The notes: a model not told the origin generated them from the sequence alone. Numbered from the stretch's first letter, positions 16,227-25,850 are shown. The stretch: 37,587 nt of DNA from Lachnospiraceae bacterium (GCA_028724245.1 JAQYDI010000083.1:1-37587), one strand, 5' to 3'. Translations and numbers: made by a program.

Positions 16227-16244
16227 TGAGTTAAGTATAACTCA
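16227..16244 (-). terminator. Inverted repeat after the PBP gene (weak terminator or operator)
   Basis: TGAGTTA and TAACTCA flank a four-base loop; the minus-strand RNA extends to about nine pairs. It lies just past the PBP stop but is followed only by ATTTG, so termination would be weak. It could also be an operator for the Nudix gene. Confidence 0.35.
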
Positions 16245-16251
16245 AATTATA

Positions 16252-17712
16252 TCAATCTGCAAGGATGGCGTCAAAAATCTTTTTCACAATGGGGCCGCCC
16301 GCCTCAGAACCGGCTCCCCCCTCTTCCAGTACGATGCTGACTACAACCTGAGGATCATCCGCCGGTGCATAGGCCGTAAGCCATGCATCGGTTTCCTTAT
16401 CGCTGTCCGTCTGTGCAGAGCCTGTTTTGGCTGCTGCCTGATAACTGCCCGACTGAAGTACCTTTGCCGTACCTTCATTAACAACACCGGTCATCATTTC
16501 CCCCAGAATGGAGGCCTGTTCTGCCGTCATCACCGAGCCCAGACTCTCCGGTTCGAATGTTTCAACCTCTGTTCCGTCCACACTGACTACCTTATCCATG
16601 TAATACGGCTTCATCATAATACCGTTATTGGCCACCGCGGCTGTGATCATGGCATTCTGAAGCGGTGTTTCAAGTGTGCTGCCCTGACCGAAAGAAGTCT
16701 GCATGACATCCCACAGTGAAGAATCTCCATCCAGTTCGAATTTGCTGGTGGCTGTGGAAAAACCGGTAGGAAGCTTCTGATTGAACTGCAGCCGTTCCGC
16801 TGTCTGCCGGAAATCATCCAGATCCAGCGATACTCCCAGATTGATAAATGCACCGTTGCAGGACAGCTCAAAAGCTCTTTGCAGATCAACCGTTCCATGT
16901 GAATTGCCGTGCGAACACCGTATGGTCTTTCCGTCAATGGTAATAGCCCCTTCGCAGTTATAGGTATAATCCTGCCAGTCTCCGGGATGCTGTTCCAGAA
17001 AAGCCAGCGCCGTCACGATCTTGAATGTAGACCCCGGCGAATACAGCCCCTGAGTTGCCCGGTTAAGCAGATTGGAATTGGAAGAATCGGACACCAGGCC
17101 GGCGTAGTCTTCCTCCAGTGTATTGGGATCGAAATCCGGTTTGGAAACCATAGCCAGAATCTTCCCTGTGGAAGGCTCCAGAACCACGCAGGCTCCCTGA
17201 TATCCCTCCATGGCATCGTAAATGATCTGCTGCAGATCAGAATTCAGCGTAGTATACACCGTATCTCCTGTGGCTTTTTTGTCCGTCAGTTCCTTGTACA
17301 GCTTGTTCAGCCTGGATTCATGGGAATTCAGCAGATAATAATTGGCAGCTGATTCCATGCCGGCCTCACCCACACTGGTATAACCGATCACATGGGAAAA
17401 TACGGAGCCGAACGGGTAACTGCGCGTTTCCTCCCCGTCTTCACCAAGTCTTGAAACAGCCAGCGTCTTTCCGTCCGCAGATACGATTTCTCCCCGGACG
17501 CAGGTTTCATTGAGCTTTTCAAGACGTCCGTTGTAGGGACTGTTCACCATATCAGGCGCTTTTTTCCAGGTAAAGTAACACAGATATCCTGCAAGACCCA
17601 CAAACAGCAGAATAAAAAGATATACCATGCCAAGAATATAACCATTGATTCTCTTCTTCGCTTTCTTCTCTTTCCCGACTTTATTGTTTTTCAGATCTTT
17701 TTCCTGTTTCAT
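16252..17712 (-). CDS. Class B penicillin-binding protein (peptidoglycan transpeptidase, PbpA/FtsI-like)
   Basis: A membrane-anchored DD-transpeptidase of 486 residues. A Lys-rich cytoplasmic tail (1-23) precedes one membrane segment near 24-48, and the dimerisation region has the motif RGEIVSADGKTLA. The transpeptidase domain carries SxxK (STFK near 226-229), SxN (SCN near 284-286) and KTGS near 428-431. At under 500 residues it is the short PbpA-like type without PASTA domains. The ATG at 17712 follows AAGGAGG. It starts 10 bases after the SEDS gene, and such SEDS-PBP pairs act together as glycosyltransferase plus transpeptidase. It might serve elongation, division or sporulation. Confidence 0.93.
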   Translation of the reverse strand: MKQEKDLKNNKVGKEKKAKKRINGYILGMVYLFILLFVGLAGYLCYFTWKKAPDMVNSPYNGRLEKLNETCVRGEIVSADGKTLAVSRLGEDGEETRSYPFGSVFSHVIGYTSVGEAGMESAANYYLLNSHESRLNKLYKELTDKKATGDTVYTTLNSDLQQIIYDAMEGYQGACVVLEPSTGKILAMVSKPDFDPNTLEEDYAGLVSDSSNSNLLNRATQGLYSPGSTFKIVTALAFLEQHPGDWQDYTYNCEGAITIDGKTIRCSHGNSHGTVDLQRAFELSCNGAFINLGVSLDLDDFRQTAERLQFNQKLPTGFSTATSKFELDGDSSLWDVMQTSFGQGSTLETPLQNAMITAAVANNGIMMKPYYMDKVVSVDGTEVETFEPESLGSVMTAEQASILGEMMTGVVNEGTAKVLQSGSYQAAAKTGSAQTDSDKETDAWLTAYAPADDPQVVVSIVLEEGGAGSEAGGPIVKKIFDAILAD

Positions 17713-17722
17713 CTGTTCCTCC

Positions 17723-19123
17723 TTACCAGTCTTCCATTTTGATCTGTGCTTTGCGCGCTGCAGATTCTCTGGAAGCCTTTCTGGCCGCCAGTTCCGCCTT
17801 TTCTCTCTTAAACTGCTCGTCTTCCCTCAGTTTGTTCATATAAAGACCTTCAAATATGCCGAATATGAAAAATGTGCTCAGCAGTGAACTTCCGCCGTAA
17901 CTGATAAACGGCAGTGTAATACCTGTCAGGGGAACCAGCTTAATAACACCTGCCACATTGATCAGAACCTGAAAACCAAAGACACAGGCCAGACCAAAAG
18001 CTGTAATTTTATAAAACATCTGTTTCATCCAGGTTGAAATCCAAAGAAAACGGATCAGAATTCCCAGATAAATAAACAGCACACAGCAGCCTGTAATAAT
18101 GCCCAGTTCCTCACACATGGCAGCAAAAATGAAATCCTTCTCCGCAACCGGGATCACACCCGGTGTTCCGCCTGTCAGACCCATGCCAAGCCAGCTTCCG
18201 GTTCCGATTCCGAACAGTGACTGCACGATCTGCCAGCCGCTGTTGGTAATATCCGCCCAGGGATTCAGCCACACATTCACACGGACCCGTACATGGCTGA
18301 ACAGGAAATACGCCGCCACCGCTGCGATTCCGCCGCATCCGAATCCGGCCAGTACATAAAGAAACTTCTCCGTAGCCACATACAGCATAAATACATAGGC
18401 AATAAAATAGATCAGAGCAGTACCCAGATCCTTCGACATAACCAGCACCAGCACATGGGCGGCCGCCACCGCTGTGGTAATAACGATCTGCTTAAACTGA
18501 AGACTCCTGTGATACATGCCCGCCACAAACAGAACCAGAGTGATCTTTACAAATTCTGAAGGCTGAATGGAAAATCCAGCAACGCCAAAGGAAAGTTTAG
18601 CGCCGTACTCGGTTTGTCCTGCCACCATGATGGCGGCCAGAGCTGCCAGACCGCCGATTCCGTAAAACCACGTATAACGGTACAGATACCGTCTGCCGTT
18701 GTCCAGAATCTTCGGAACCACCAGCGTGATAATGGCCGCAATAATCAGCAGAAACAGCTGTTTATAAGCTTTATTGACCTTCAGCCGGGCCTGTATGGTC
18801 AGACCCAGCATAACAAGAAACATGGCATTGTTCAGCAGATGCCTGTCTGCCCGCCTGTAAATGGCCGGGTAAATTTTCTGATACAAAACAAACACCAGAA
18901 GTGAAATGATGTAGAAAAACAGAATGGAAACATCCTCATAATAGGAAAACAGAATCACACTCATAAGAAACTGCAGTACATACATCAGAAACGCCTGTAC
19001 GCTGACCACACTGTTTTTGCCCCGTTCCGTCTTCTTTGAAAAATAGTAGAAATCCAGCAGTGTATACAGCACGATCAGCACTGTGATCACATACCGGGAA
19101 ATTCTGACCATTAAATTGAGCAT
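17723..19123 (-). CDS. SEDS-family peptidoglycan glycosyltransferase (FtsW/RodA/SpoVE)
   Basis: A polytopic membrane protein of 466 residues that polymerises lipid II. Conserved features are SKDLGTALIYF (the SEDS catalytic-site Asp region), GGTPGVIPVAEKDFIFAAM with CEELG following, and ITLPFISYGGSSLL near the end. About three extra N-terminal membrane segments precede the usual core, and a Lys/Arg/Ala-rich cytoplasmic tail follows the last one. The ATG at 19123 has GAGAGGAG upstream and lies one base past the U32 stop. It is paired with the class B PBP downstream. Assignment between FtsW, RodA and SpoVE cannot be made from the sequence alone. Confidence 0.92.
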   Translation of the reverse strand: MLNLMVRISRYVITVLIVLYTLLDFYYFSKKTERGKNSVVSVQAFLMYVLQFLMSVILFSYYEDVSILFFYIISLLVFVLYQKIYPAIYRRADRHLLNNAMFLVMLGLTIQARLKVNKAYKQLFLLIIAAIITLVVPKILDNGRRYLYRYTWFYGIGGLAALAAIMVAGQTEYGAKLSFGVAGFSIQPSEFVKITLVLFVAGMYHRSLQFKQIVITTAVAAAHVLVLVMSKDLGTALIYFIAYVFMLYVATEKFLYVLAGFGCGGIAAVAAYFLFSHVRVRVNVWLNPWADITNSGWQIVQSLFGIGTGSWLGMGLTGGTPGVIPVAEKDFIFAAMCEELGIITGCCVLFIYLGILIRFLWISTWMKQMFYKITAFGLACVFGFQVLINVAGVIKLVPLTGITLPFISYGGSSLLSTFFIFGIFEGLYMNKLREDEQFKREKAELAARKASRESAARKAQIKMEDW

Positions 19124-19124
19124 G

Positions 19125-21413
19125 TTACAATACTCCTCTCGTAAAATGTCCCCTTGTTACAGGGAATGACTGCTGTTTTGTCTTCTGTGCCTCTGCACAC
19201 CGGCAATCCGCAAACCGGTCCAGATCAGCAAGAATGTCTTTCACCTGCTTTTCTGTCTCCACTGTAAATGACAGCCGGACCGCAGCCGGCCTCAACCGGT
19301 CGATTTCCGCCTTTTTATCCAGCAGATAACAGGGCAGGGAATTATAGATGATATTATAGCAGTATTTACAGCAGCAGTCTGCAGTAAATGAAATTCCCTT
19401 CCGGTCCGTGAGGATCACTGATTCGCCCTTGTGATTACAGCATCCCGTCGTTTTCCGGATACAGCCCGCCGTAACCATCATAGGCAGATAACCATAAATC
19501 ATCAGTTCGGAATCCGTGCACCCCCGCTCCGCCAGTTCCTTTTCATTCAATTCCAGCGGAGCTGTCAAACGAAGAATTTCCAATCTGTCCGCGCCGGGAA
19601 GAGAAAAAATCTGCTGTTTTGCCTCCCGGCTCCAGCTGTACAGCGTGTGATCGATCACCACAGGAAGCGGCCATTCACGCCTGATCAGTTCCTCCAGTAC
19701 ATCCAGCGATCCCGCCACGATTCCGTCCAGAGAAGAATGAAGCAGACTTTCATACCGGGCATTCCACTCCCTGACTGCCGGCTCTCTCCATATTCTTGGA
19801 GCCGTAAGAAAAAGTTTTTTCCCTTTTTTATGGCACCGGTCAGCAAGCTGTCCCAGCTGTTCATAATCCACACCGGCACTGTCCAGATATATACAGTCCA
19901 CATGGCTGTTGTCAAGTACCGGCCCAAGATACCGAAGGCCGGCAATCTGTACCGCCACCTCCGGTTTATGCACAGCAGCCTGCTGCTTTTGTTCAGTCAG
20001 TTCCATGTTCTGTGCAGCAGCCTGCTGTCTGCTGTCTGCCTGCCCGGCGGCAGGCTGTCCAGAATGCTGTCCGGGTAGCGGCCTGTGAAATTGTCCGGTT
20101 ACTGCCGTTTCCAGCTTTTCCAGAGCTTCTCTGCGCAGTTCATTCATGGCCTGAACCGGCATGAACGCATCCTCCGACAGAATGACCTGAAGATCCTCCA
20201 GAATAAAAGGGGTTCCTCCGGTTTTCAAAAACTGCTTTCGTACATCCGGCTCCGTAAGCGGACGTTTCATGGCAGGAGCCACTGTCTCACGACTCCTGAC
20301 ACACACCTGAACCGGCCCGCATTCAAGGCACATGTTAGCATATTCTCCCGTACATATTGTTACAGTTCCGCTAATTTTTTCTTTCAATTCCTGTCCCAGA
20401 TATTTCTTTTCTGTTTCTTTCATCAGTTCCGGATCCGGTTTTCGAAGTTTTGCCTTCTCCTTCAGGGCCATCATGTCCCGGCCATTATGCCCGGTCAGAT
20501 AATGGTCGGTAAAACCGCCCCTGTCAAAATACTGGGATAATGCATAAAGATCCTTCTGCTCCACCTTCCAGTCCTTTTTCCCGGTTTCCAGATACCAATC
20601 AAGATATTTTCGGTAAATGCTCACAACTCCGGCCGTATATAAAGGACTCTTCATGCGGCCCTCAATTTTAAAAGACATGACACCGGCCTCCGCCATCTCC
20701 GGCAGAGCCTCCAGCGTACACATATCTTTCAGACTCAGCAGATAAGACTCCGACTTTTTATTCAGCTGCTTTCCGGAAATATCATAAGCGTTATAAGGCA
20801 GACGGCAGGGCTGTGCACAACGCCCCCTGTTGCCGCTTCTGCCGCCGATCACGCCGGAATAAAGGCACTGACCGGAATAACAGTAGCAGATGGCTCCGTG
20901 AACAAAGGCTTCCAGTTCCATCCCGGTCTCCCGGTAAATCTGAGCCAGTTCCTTCAGACTCAGTTCTCTGGCTGCCACCACCCTTGTCATTCCGAGATTT
21001 TTCAGCATAACAGCGCTGGATGCACTGGTCACAGTCATCTGTGTGCTGGCGTGAAGCGCCAGATCCGGAAATTCTCTCCGGAGAAAGGACAGCACTCCCA
21101 CATCCTGCACCAGAACCGCGTCCACACCGCGCTCATAAAGCGGTGCCACATACTTGTACAGTTCCTGTTCCAGTTCCCGGGGCTTCACCAGCGTATTCAG
21201 CGTCAGATACAGTTTTTTCCCATGGAGATGCGCATAATCAAGAGCATGCTCCAATGAATCCTCTTCCGACGCACTTTCGGCGTACGCTCTTGCCGAAAAA
21301 CGGCTTCCTCCCATATAAACCGCATCCGCACCAGCCTGAAAGGCCGCTTTTACACCGGCAAAAGAACCGCCCGGCGCAAGCAGTTCCAGGCGATTCTTCC
21401 TGCTGTTATTCAT
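19125..21413 (-). CDS. U32-family protein (RlhA/TrhP-type RNA hydroxylation, with extra C-terminal domain)
   Basis: A 762-residue U32 protein. The N-terminal barrel starts ELLAPGGSFAGVKAAFQAGAD and includes the signature EAFVHGAICYCYSGQCLYS near 168-186, with more cysteines in GRCAQPC for an iron-sulfur centre. A middle DUF3656-like region is followed by a second domain and a late Cys cluster (CCCKYCYN). Characterised relatives (RlhA, TrhP) use prephenate to hydroxylate rRNA or tRNA bases, although the family was named peptidase. A Gln/Ala-rich low-complexity stretch lies near 445-480. The ATG at 21413 follows AGGAGGA and overlaps the zapA gene by 8 bases. The target RNA is unknown. Confidence 0.9.
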   Translation of the reverse strand: MNNSRKNRLELLAPGGSFAGVKAAFQAGADAVYMGGSRFSARAYAESASEEDSLEHALDYAHLHGKKLYLTLNTLVKPRELEQELYKYVAPLYERGVDAVLVQDVGVLSFLRREFPDLALHASTQMTVTSASSAVMLKNLGMTRVVAARELSLKELAQIYRETGMELEAFVHGAICYCYSGQCLYSGVIGGRSGNRGRCAQPCRLPYNAYDISGKQLNKKSESYLLSLKDMCTLEALPEMAEAGVMSFKIEGRMKSPLYTAGVVSIYRKYLDWYLETGKKDWKVEQKDLYALSQYFDRGGFTDHYLTGHNGRDMMALKEKAKLRKPDPELMKETEKKYLGQELKEKISGTVTICTGEYANMCLECGPVQVCVRSRETVAPAMKRPLTEPDVRKQFLKTGGTPFILEDLQVILSEDAFMPVQAMNELRREALEKLETAVTGQFHRPLPGQHSGQPAAGQADSRQQAAAQNMELTEQKQQAAVHKPEVAVQIAGLRYLGPVLDNSHVDCIYLDSAGVDYEQLGQLADRCHKKGKKLFLTAPRIWREPAVREWNARYESLLHSSLDGIVAGSLDVLEELIRREWPLPVVIDHTLYSWSREAKQQIFSLPGADRLEILRLTAPLELNEKELAERGCTDSELMIYGYLPMMVTAGCIRKTTGCCNHKGESVILTDRKGISFTADCCCKYCYNIIYNSLPCYLLDKKAEIDRLRPAAVRLSFTVETEKQVKDILADLDRFADCRCAEAQKTKQQSFPVTRGHFTRGVL

Positions 21414-22680
21414 AATGATCCTCCTGCAGCCTGAATTTCAGACTGGCAATTTCTCTGTCCTTTTCATCAATCAGATCAAGGTATTCAACCATATCATTCT
21501 CACTGTCTTTGACCTTATCAGTCAATTCCTGAAGCTTCTGCTGCAGCTGACGTTTTTCTTTCATCAGCTCGCCATTCTCCTGAAACAGCTGTGATCTCTC
21601 CTGAACGGACTGTTTTTTCTGTTCGGCCAGCTGTGCTTCATAATCGTTTTTCTGCCCGGCCAGCTGTGCTTCATAATCGTTTTTCTGCCCGGCCAGCTGT
21701 GCTTCATAATCATTTTTCTGCCCGGCCAGCTGTGCTTCATAGCCGTTTTTCTGTTCGGCCAGCCGGGTTTCATAATCATTTTCCTGTTCGGCCAGCCGGG
21801 TTTCATAATCATTTTCCTGTTCGGTCAGCAGATTTTCATAGCCGGGTTTCATGGAAGAAATGCGGTTTTCATACTCTGCGCGCATTTCCACCAGCTGATT
21901 TTCATGGTCAGCTTCCTGCTGGTCAAACTGCTTCTGAAATGCTTCCAGTTTTACCTCATAACCGGCTTTCATGGCTGCCAGCTGTTTCTTCATCTCAGCT
22001 GCTCTCGTTTCATTTTCCGCCTGGCAGGCTGCCAGCTGCTTCTGCAGACCAGCCAGTCTGGCTTCATAATCTGCCTTCTGTCCGGAAAGCTGTGTTTCAT
22101 ATTTATTCTTCAGCAGTTTTTCTTCCCGCTCTCTGGCCGCTGTATCTTTCAGCTGCTGTTCGACCTGACGGGCATTCTTTTCATAATCGGAAACTTTCCG
22201 CTTCAGAATGGAAATCTCCGTTTTGTAGCTGTTAAGCTCTTTTTCCATTCCACTGATTCTCGCTGAAGAATCTCTGTCTCTGTCTGCCAGACGTTTCCGT
22301 TCCTCCTGAGTAACCTCCAGCTGACGTTTGAGAGACATCGTTTCCTCACCGCGGGAGGCTTCCGCTGCCTCGGCCTGTTTTCTCGCTTCCACCAGCTCCA
22401 TCTTAAGACGGTAAATGTCCTCCGCTGCCTTCGTATCCACCGCCGCCTGCTTTTCCTCCGTCCAGCCGCTCTTTTTCAGATATTCATCCGCCAGATTCAG
22501 ATACATCATCATGGTCTGATAATCGTGGCTGCGTCCGGTAAATCCCGGCAGAGCCTTCAGTTTCTCATACATTCCGTTGATATATTCCGCCACTTTCTGC
22601 ATGTATGCAGGACTTTCATTGCCGCTCAGTTTATATTTTCTGCCGTTGATTATAATATCTATTGTATTCCGGGTATCCAT
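21406..22680 (-). CDS. zapA: ZapA-domain cell division protein with a long repeat-built coiled coil
   Basis: Residues 1-70 form a ZapA domain (IDIIINGRKYKLSG...YLNLADEYLKK), which in ZapA binds and bundles FtsZ. Classical ZapA is about 90-110 residues; here the domain is fused to about 350 residues of predicted coiled coil rich in Glu, Lys and Gln. Residues near 280-355 are seven consecutive 11-residue units of the type LAGQKNDYEAQ, encoded by 33-bp DNA repeats. The ATG at 22680 has AAAGGGG upstream. It sits between ruvB and the U32/SEDS/PBP genes, overlapping U32 by 8 bases, consistent with a role at the division site. The coil could act as a spacer or linker. Confidence 0.85.
   Translation of the reverse strand: MDTRNTIDIIINGRKYKLSGNESPAYMQKVAEYINGMYEKLKALPGFTGRSHDYQTMMMYLNLADEYLKKSGWTEEKQAAVDTKAAEDIYRLKMELVEARKQAEAAEASRGEETMSLKRQLEVTQEERKRLADRDRDSSARISGMEKELNSYKTEISILKRKVSDYEKNARQVEQQLKDTAAREREEKLLKNKYETQLSGQKADYEARLAGLQKQLAACQAENETRAAEMKKQLAAMKAGYEVKLEAFQKQFDQQEADHENQLVEMRAEYENRISSMKPGYENLLTEQENDYETRLAEQENDYETRLAEQKNGYEAQLAGQKNDYEAQLAGQKNDYEAQLAGQKNDYEAQLAEQKKQSVQERSQLFQENGELMKEKRQLQQKLQELTDKVKDSENDMVEYLDLIDEKDREIASLKFRLQEDHYE
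21619..21849 (-). repeat. 33-bp tandem repeat within zapA (about seven copies)
   Basis: Units start at 21619, 21652, 21685, 21718, 21751, 21784 and 21817 (the last is degenerate). The plus-strand unit starts CTGCCCGGCCAGCTGTGC and ends with a run of T. Copies 1-4 are nearly identical, and copies 5-6 form a second subtype with CAGCCGGGTTTC. Each codes for 11 residues. Confidence 0.9.
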
Positions 22681-22782
22681 ATATGCACCCCTTTCCGGTT
22701 TGTATTGCTTCTGTACTTTTTCTATTCTATACCGCGTCTTTATTCTATACAGTTTCTCTGCTTTATTCCGGGCTGCCCTGTA

Positions 22783-23787
22783 TTATTGCTGTACCGGCTC
22801 TCCCAGCCCCAGATGCCTGTATGCTGCCGGTGTTGCCATACGCCCTCTGGGCGTTCGGTTCAGCAGTCCGTTCTGCAGCAGATAGGGCTCGTACACATCT
22901 TCCATGGTGCCGCTGTCCTCTCCCACAGCCGCTGCCAGCGTATCCAGTCCTACAGGTCCTCCGTCAAATTTTTCTATGATGGTAAGCAGGATATTTCTGT
23001 CATTCTGATCCAGTCCCAGCGTATCCACCGCCAGCAGATCCAGCGCCGTAACTGCCACCTGCTCGGTAATGACTCCGTCATAACGCACCTGAGCAAAATC
23101 TCTGACCCTTTTCAGAAAGCGGTTGGCAAGACGTGGGGTTCCTCTGGAACGGCGCGCGATCTCCGCCGCTCCCCGGGCATCGATTTCCACCTGAAGTACC
23201 TGCGCCGAACGCATGATGATCTGTTCCAGTTCTTCCGGCGTATAATATTCCAGCCGGGTCACCAGACCAAAACGATCTCTGAGAGGCGCTGTCAGCATCC
23301 CCGCCCTTGTTGTGGCTCCTACCAGAGTAAACCGGGGCAGATTCAGACGCACAGAACGTGCAGTGGGTCCCTTGCCGATCATGATATCAATAGCAAAATC
23401 CTCCATAGCAGGATACAGAACCTCCTCCACCTGCCGGTTCAGCCGGTGGATTTCATCCACAAACAGGACATCTCCCTCCGCCAGACTGTTCAGTATAGCC
23501 GCCATCTCCCCCGGTTTTTCAATGGTCGGACCGGAAGTAATCTTCAGATGGCTGCCCATCTCATTCGCTATAATCCCTGCCAGCGTCGTTTTCCCCAATC
23601 CCGGAGGTCCGTAAAAAAGCACATGATCGAGAGGCTCTTTCCTCATCTTTGCCGCTTCCATAAATACCTTCAGAATCTCTCTGGTCTTCTGCTGGCCCAC
23701 ATATTCATCGAGATGCTGCGGCCGGAGGCCTGTTTCCAGCGTCTTGTCTTCTTCCGTAATATCAGTTGTAATCATTCTTTTTGCCAT
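22783..23787 (-). CDS. ruvB: Holliday junction branch migration helicase RuvB
   Basis: The AAA+ motor of the RuvAB complex (334 residues, normal length), which drives branch migration of Holliday junctions in recombinational repair. Walker [12 protein letters not shown] lies near 60-70, Walker [11 protein letters not shown] near 110-119, sensor [18 protein letters not shown] near 155-172, and the winged-helix C-terminus ends with [18 protein letters not shown]. The first ATG (23787) is used although its ribosome site (ACGGAA) is weak; MAKRMITTD matches relatives. It is 34 bases downstream of ruvA. A 102-base gap separates it from zapA and holds no clear terminator. Confidence 0.97.
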   Translation of the reverse strand: MAKRMITTDITEEDKTLETGLRPQHLDEYVGQQKTREILKVFMEAAKMRKEPLDHVLFYGPPGLGKTTLAGIIANEMGSHLKITSGPTIEKPGEMAAILNSLAEGDVLFVDEIHRLNRQVEEVLYPAMEDFAIDIMIGKGPTARSVRLNLPRFTLVGATTRAGMLTAPLRDRFGLVTRLEYYTPEELEQIIMRSAQVLQVEIDARGAAEIARRSRGTPRLANRFLKRVRDFAQVRYDGVITEQVAVTALDLLAVDTLGLDQNDRNILLTIIEKFDGGPVGLDTLAAAVGEDSGTMEDVYEPYLLQNGLLNRTPRGRMATPAAYRHLGLGEPVQQ

Positions 23788-23821
23788 AATTCAATATTTC
23801 CGTTTCTGTCCCAAACTTCAG

Positions 23822-24448
23822 CTAAAGAAGGTTCGTCAGCGCCAGACGAAGCACCAGTTCCACATCTGCATCTTCCGGCAGATCAGAAGAACACTTCCTG
23901 ACAGCTGCGGCCGCCTCACTGCGGCCGTATCCCAAAGCCGTAAGCGCTTCCACCGCTTCTTTCTGTATCTCCCGTACAGAAGCTGTCGTATTGTCTGCTC
24001 CGGCATCTCCGGTGCGTTCCTCCCGCATCTGTTCTTCTGTCATATCTTCTTTCAGCTTATCCTTCAATTCAATAATCAGCTTTTTGGCCGTCTTCAATCC
24101 GATTCCCGGTGCAGTTGCAATCAGCTTCGCATCCTCCACGGCTACCGCAAGACGAAGCTCATGAGGTTCAATTACCGACAGAATCCCCAGTGCCCCTTTC
24201 GGGCCGATTCCGCTTACTCCAATCAGAAGTTTGAAAATTTCCAGCCCTTCTCTGGTAAAAAAACCATACAGCATCAGCGCATCCTCACGTACGTAAAGAT
24301 ACGTATAAAGCTGTACATCTTCCCCGATCAGAGGCATCTTTCCGGTCAGAGAACCCGGCACCAGGATTTCATATCCGATTCCCTGATTTTCCACAATGAT
24401 CCGGTCGGAAAATACATCTGCCAGTGTTCCTTTTATATATGAAATCAT
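23822..24448 (-). CDS. ruvA: Holliday junction DNA-binding protein RuvA
   Basis: Binds four-way junctions as a tetramer and loads RuvB (208 residues, normal). The N-terminal OB-fold starts MISYIKGTLADVFSDRIIVE. Two helix-hairpin-helix motifs follow (LIGVSGIGPKGALGIL near 74-89 and TAPGIGLKTAKKLI near 110-123), and a flexible acidic linker leads to the C-terminal RuvB-binding domain (EALTALGYGRSEAAAAV). The ATG at 24448 follows AGGTGG; a GTG three codons upstream is less likely. First gene of the ruvA-to-PBP transcription unit. I see no convincing promoter for it, but the upstream space is short and divergent. Confidence 0.96.
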   Translation of the reverse strand: MISYIKGTLADVFSDRIIVENQGIGYEILVPGSLTGKMPLIGEDVQLYTYLYVREDALMLYGFFTREGLEIFKLLIGVSGIGPKGALGILSVIEPHELRLAVAVEDAKLIATAPGIGLKTAKKLIIELKDKLKEDMTEEQMREERTGDAGADNTTASVREIQKEAVEALTALGYGRSEAAAAVRKCSSDLPEDADVELVLRLALTNLL

Positions 24449-24529
24449 AAATACCACCTGTCTGTTAATCTTTTACAACTGCTGCAGGCAATGGGGGTAC
24501 TGTTACGCCCGCCCGAAGCATCTGCAAAC

Positions 24530-24558
24530 TTGACATAAATTAAACTTTATCATAACAT
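24530..24558 (+). promoter_or_regulatory. Promoter of the DEDD exonuclease gene
   Basis: Plus-strand TTGACA (24530-24535), a 17-bp spacer and TAACAT (24553-24558, four of six consensus). It lies in the divergent region between ruvA and the exonuclease gene, with a start expected near 24565. Confidence 0.65.
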
Positions 24559-24618
24559 AGAATTATTATGCTGTCAAAATACAGTTGCTCTTCGAACACG
24601 ACAGTATGGAGGAATTTC

Positions 24619-25734
24619 ATGATTACAGTAGATGAAGCATTTACACCGGAAAAATTTTATCCGGGAATCTGTCCGCAGAACCGGAAAATGCTCTTTTTCG
24701 ATATTGAAACTACCGGTTTTTCCAGAGAACACCATATGATCTATCTGATTGGAGCTGCCGCTTTCAGAAACGGACAGTGGAAGCTCTGCCAGTGGTTTGC
24801 CCAGGAGCCTCAGGAGGAACCTGATGTGATCCGCGCTTTTCTTGATTTTTCCGCGGATTACGATACACTGATCCATTTTAACGGGCAGCGGTTTGACCTG
24901 CCCTTTACCCGGGCAAGAGCCGAATTTCATCAGATTCCGTGGACGCTGGAATTTGATGAAAGCATTGATCTGATGAATCTGATCAAACCCTACAGAGCAC
25001 TCTGCCATCTGGACAACTGCCGCCAGAAAAGCATTGAAAAACTTCTGGGACTTTCTTCCAGAGAGGATGTTATGACCGGAGGAGAACTGATTCCCGTATA
25101 TAACCGGTATGTACATAAAAAAGACAGCCGCAGCCTGCAGCTTCTGCTGCTCCACAATGCCGATGATGTCCGCGGCATGACAGGGCTGACGCTGGCCGCA
25201 CAATGGCCGGACTTTTTCCACAGCCGTTTTTGTTTCACCCATCAGGATACTACAGAACAGGGAATCGTACTCCATTTTGAAAATGCAGACGGATTTCGTA
25301 TGCCCGTACTTCTGCAGGCGGATCTGGAGTACTGGCAGCTCTGTGCCGGAGGCAGCACCCTGTCTCTGGGCATCCATTTTGTGGAAGGGGAACTGAAACA
25401 TTTTTATAAAAATTATAAAGATTACTACTATCTTCCCGACGAGGATATGGTTGTCCACAAAAGTGTCGCTGCATTTGTAGATCCGTCCCACCGCAGAAAG
25501 GCTACGCGTCAGAACTGTTATGTCAAACGGAAGGGACGGTTCCTGCCCCAGCCGTCTCCTCTGATCACACCGGAATTCCAGCAGAATCCCGGCGACAAAC
25601 TGACCTGCTTTCTTTATGATACTCCGGATGCCGGGCCGGCAGACAGCACGTTCGCAAATAATGACCAGCCTGACAAAACTCCTGCTGAAATATATCTGAG
25701 AGAAGTTCTGAAGCGTTGCATCAAAGACTGCTGA
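24619..25734 (+). CDS. YprB-type ribonuclease H-like (DEDD) 3'-5' exonuclease
   Basis: A 371-residue protein of the RNase H-like exonuclease group (YprB family). Exo I FDIETTGF places Asp28 and Glu30. Exo II is IHFNGQRFDLPF near 88-99. Exo III is LLHNADDVRGM near 178-188 with the final acidic residue. All four acidic positions of the DEDD set are present. The C-terminal 150 residues are a less conserved extension. The ATG at 24619 follows GGAGGAATTTC; an upstream frame extending to 24568 lacks a ribosome site. The nucleic acid target is not known. It is preceded by its own promoter and diverges from ruvA. Confidence 0.85.
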   Translation: MITVDEAFTPEKFYPGICPQNRKMLFFDIETTGFSREHHMIYLIGAAAFRNGQWKLCQWFAQEPQEEPDVIRAFLDFSADYDTLIHFNGQRFDLPFTRARAEFHQIPWTLEFDESIDLMNLIKPYRALCHLDNCRQKSIEKLLGLSSREDVMTGGELIPVYNRYVHKKDSRSLQLLLLHNADDVRGMTGLTLAAQWPDFFHSRFCFTHQDTTEQGIVLHFENADGFRMPVLLQADLEYWQLCAGGSTLSLGIHFVEGELKHFYKNYKDYYYLPDEDMVVHKSVAAFVDPSHRRKATRQNCYVKRKGRFLPQPSPLITPEFQQNPGDKLTCFLYDTPDAGPADSTFANNDQPDKTPAEIYLREVLKRCIKDC

Positions 25735-25850
25735 TTATTTCGCAGACAGCTCTGAAACATCCATCTTTTTTATCTGATTGTATTGACCTTTTACCGATTT
25801 TATGTCAGACTATAGCTTAAAATAATATTCATACAAAGGACAATTTTGAA

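Noticed and set aside
21619..21849. A CRISPR-like array (regular 33-bp repeats)
   Set aside because: The units are contiguous without unique spacers, stay in frame, and encode a coiled coil.
22525..23901. A 458-codon plus-strand open frame
   Set aside because: It is antisense to zapA, ruvB and ruvA, all clear genes, with no motif of its own.
25735..25850. A promoter for the esterase gene
   Set aside because: A TTGACC box is present near 25782, but no -10 box lies at a workable spacing; readthrough from the exonuclease gene is possible.
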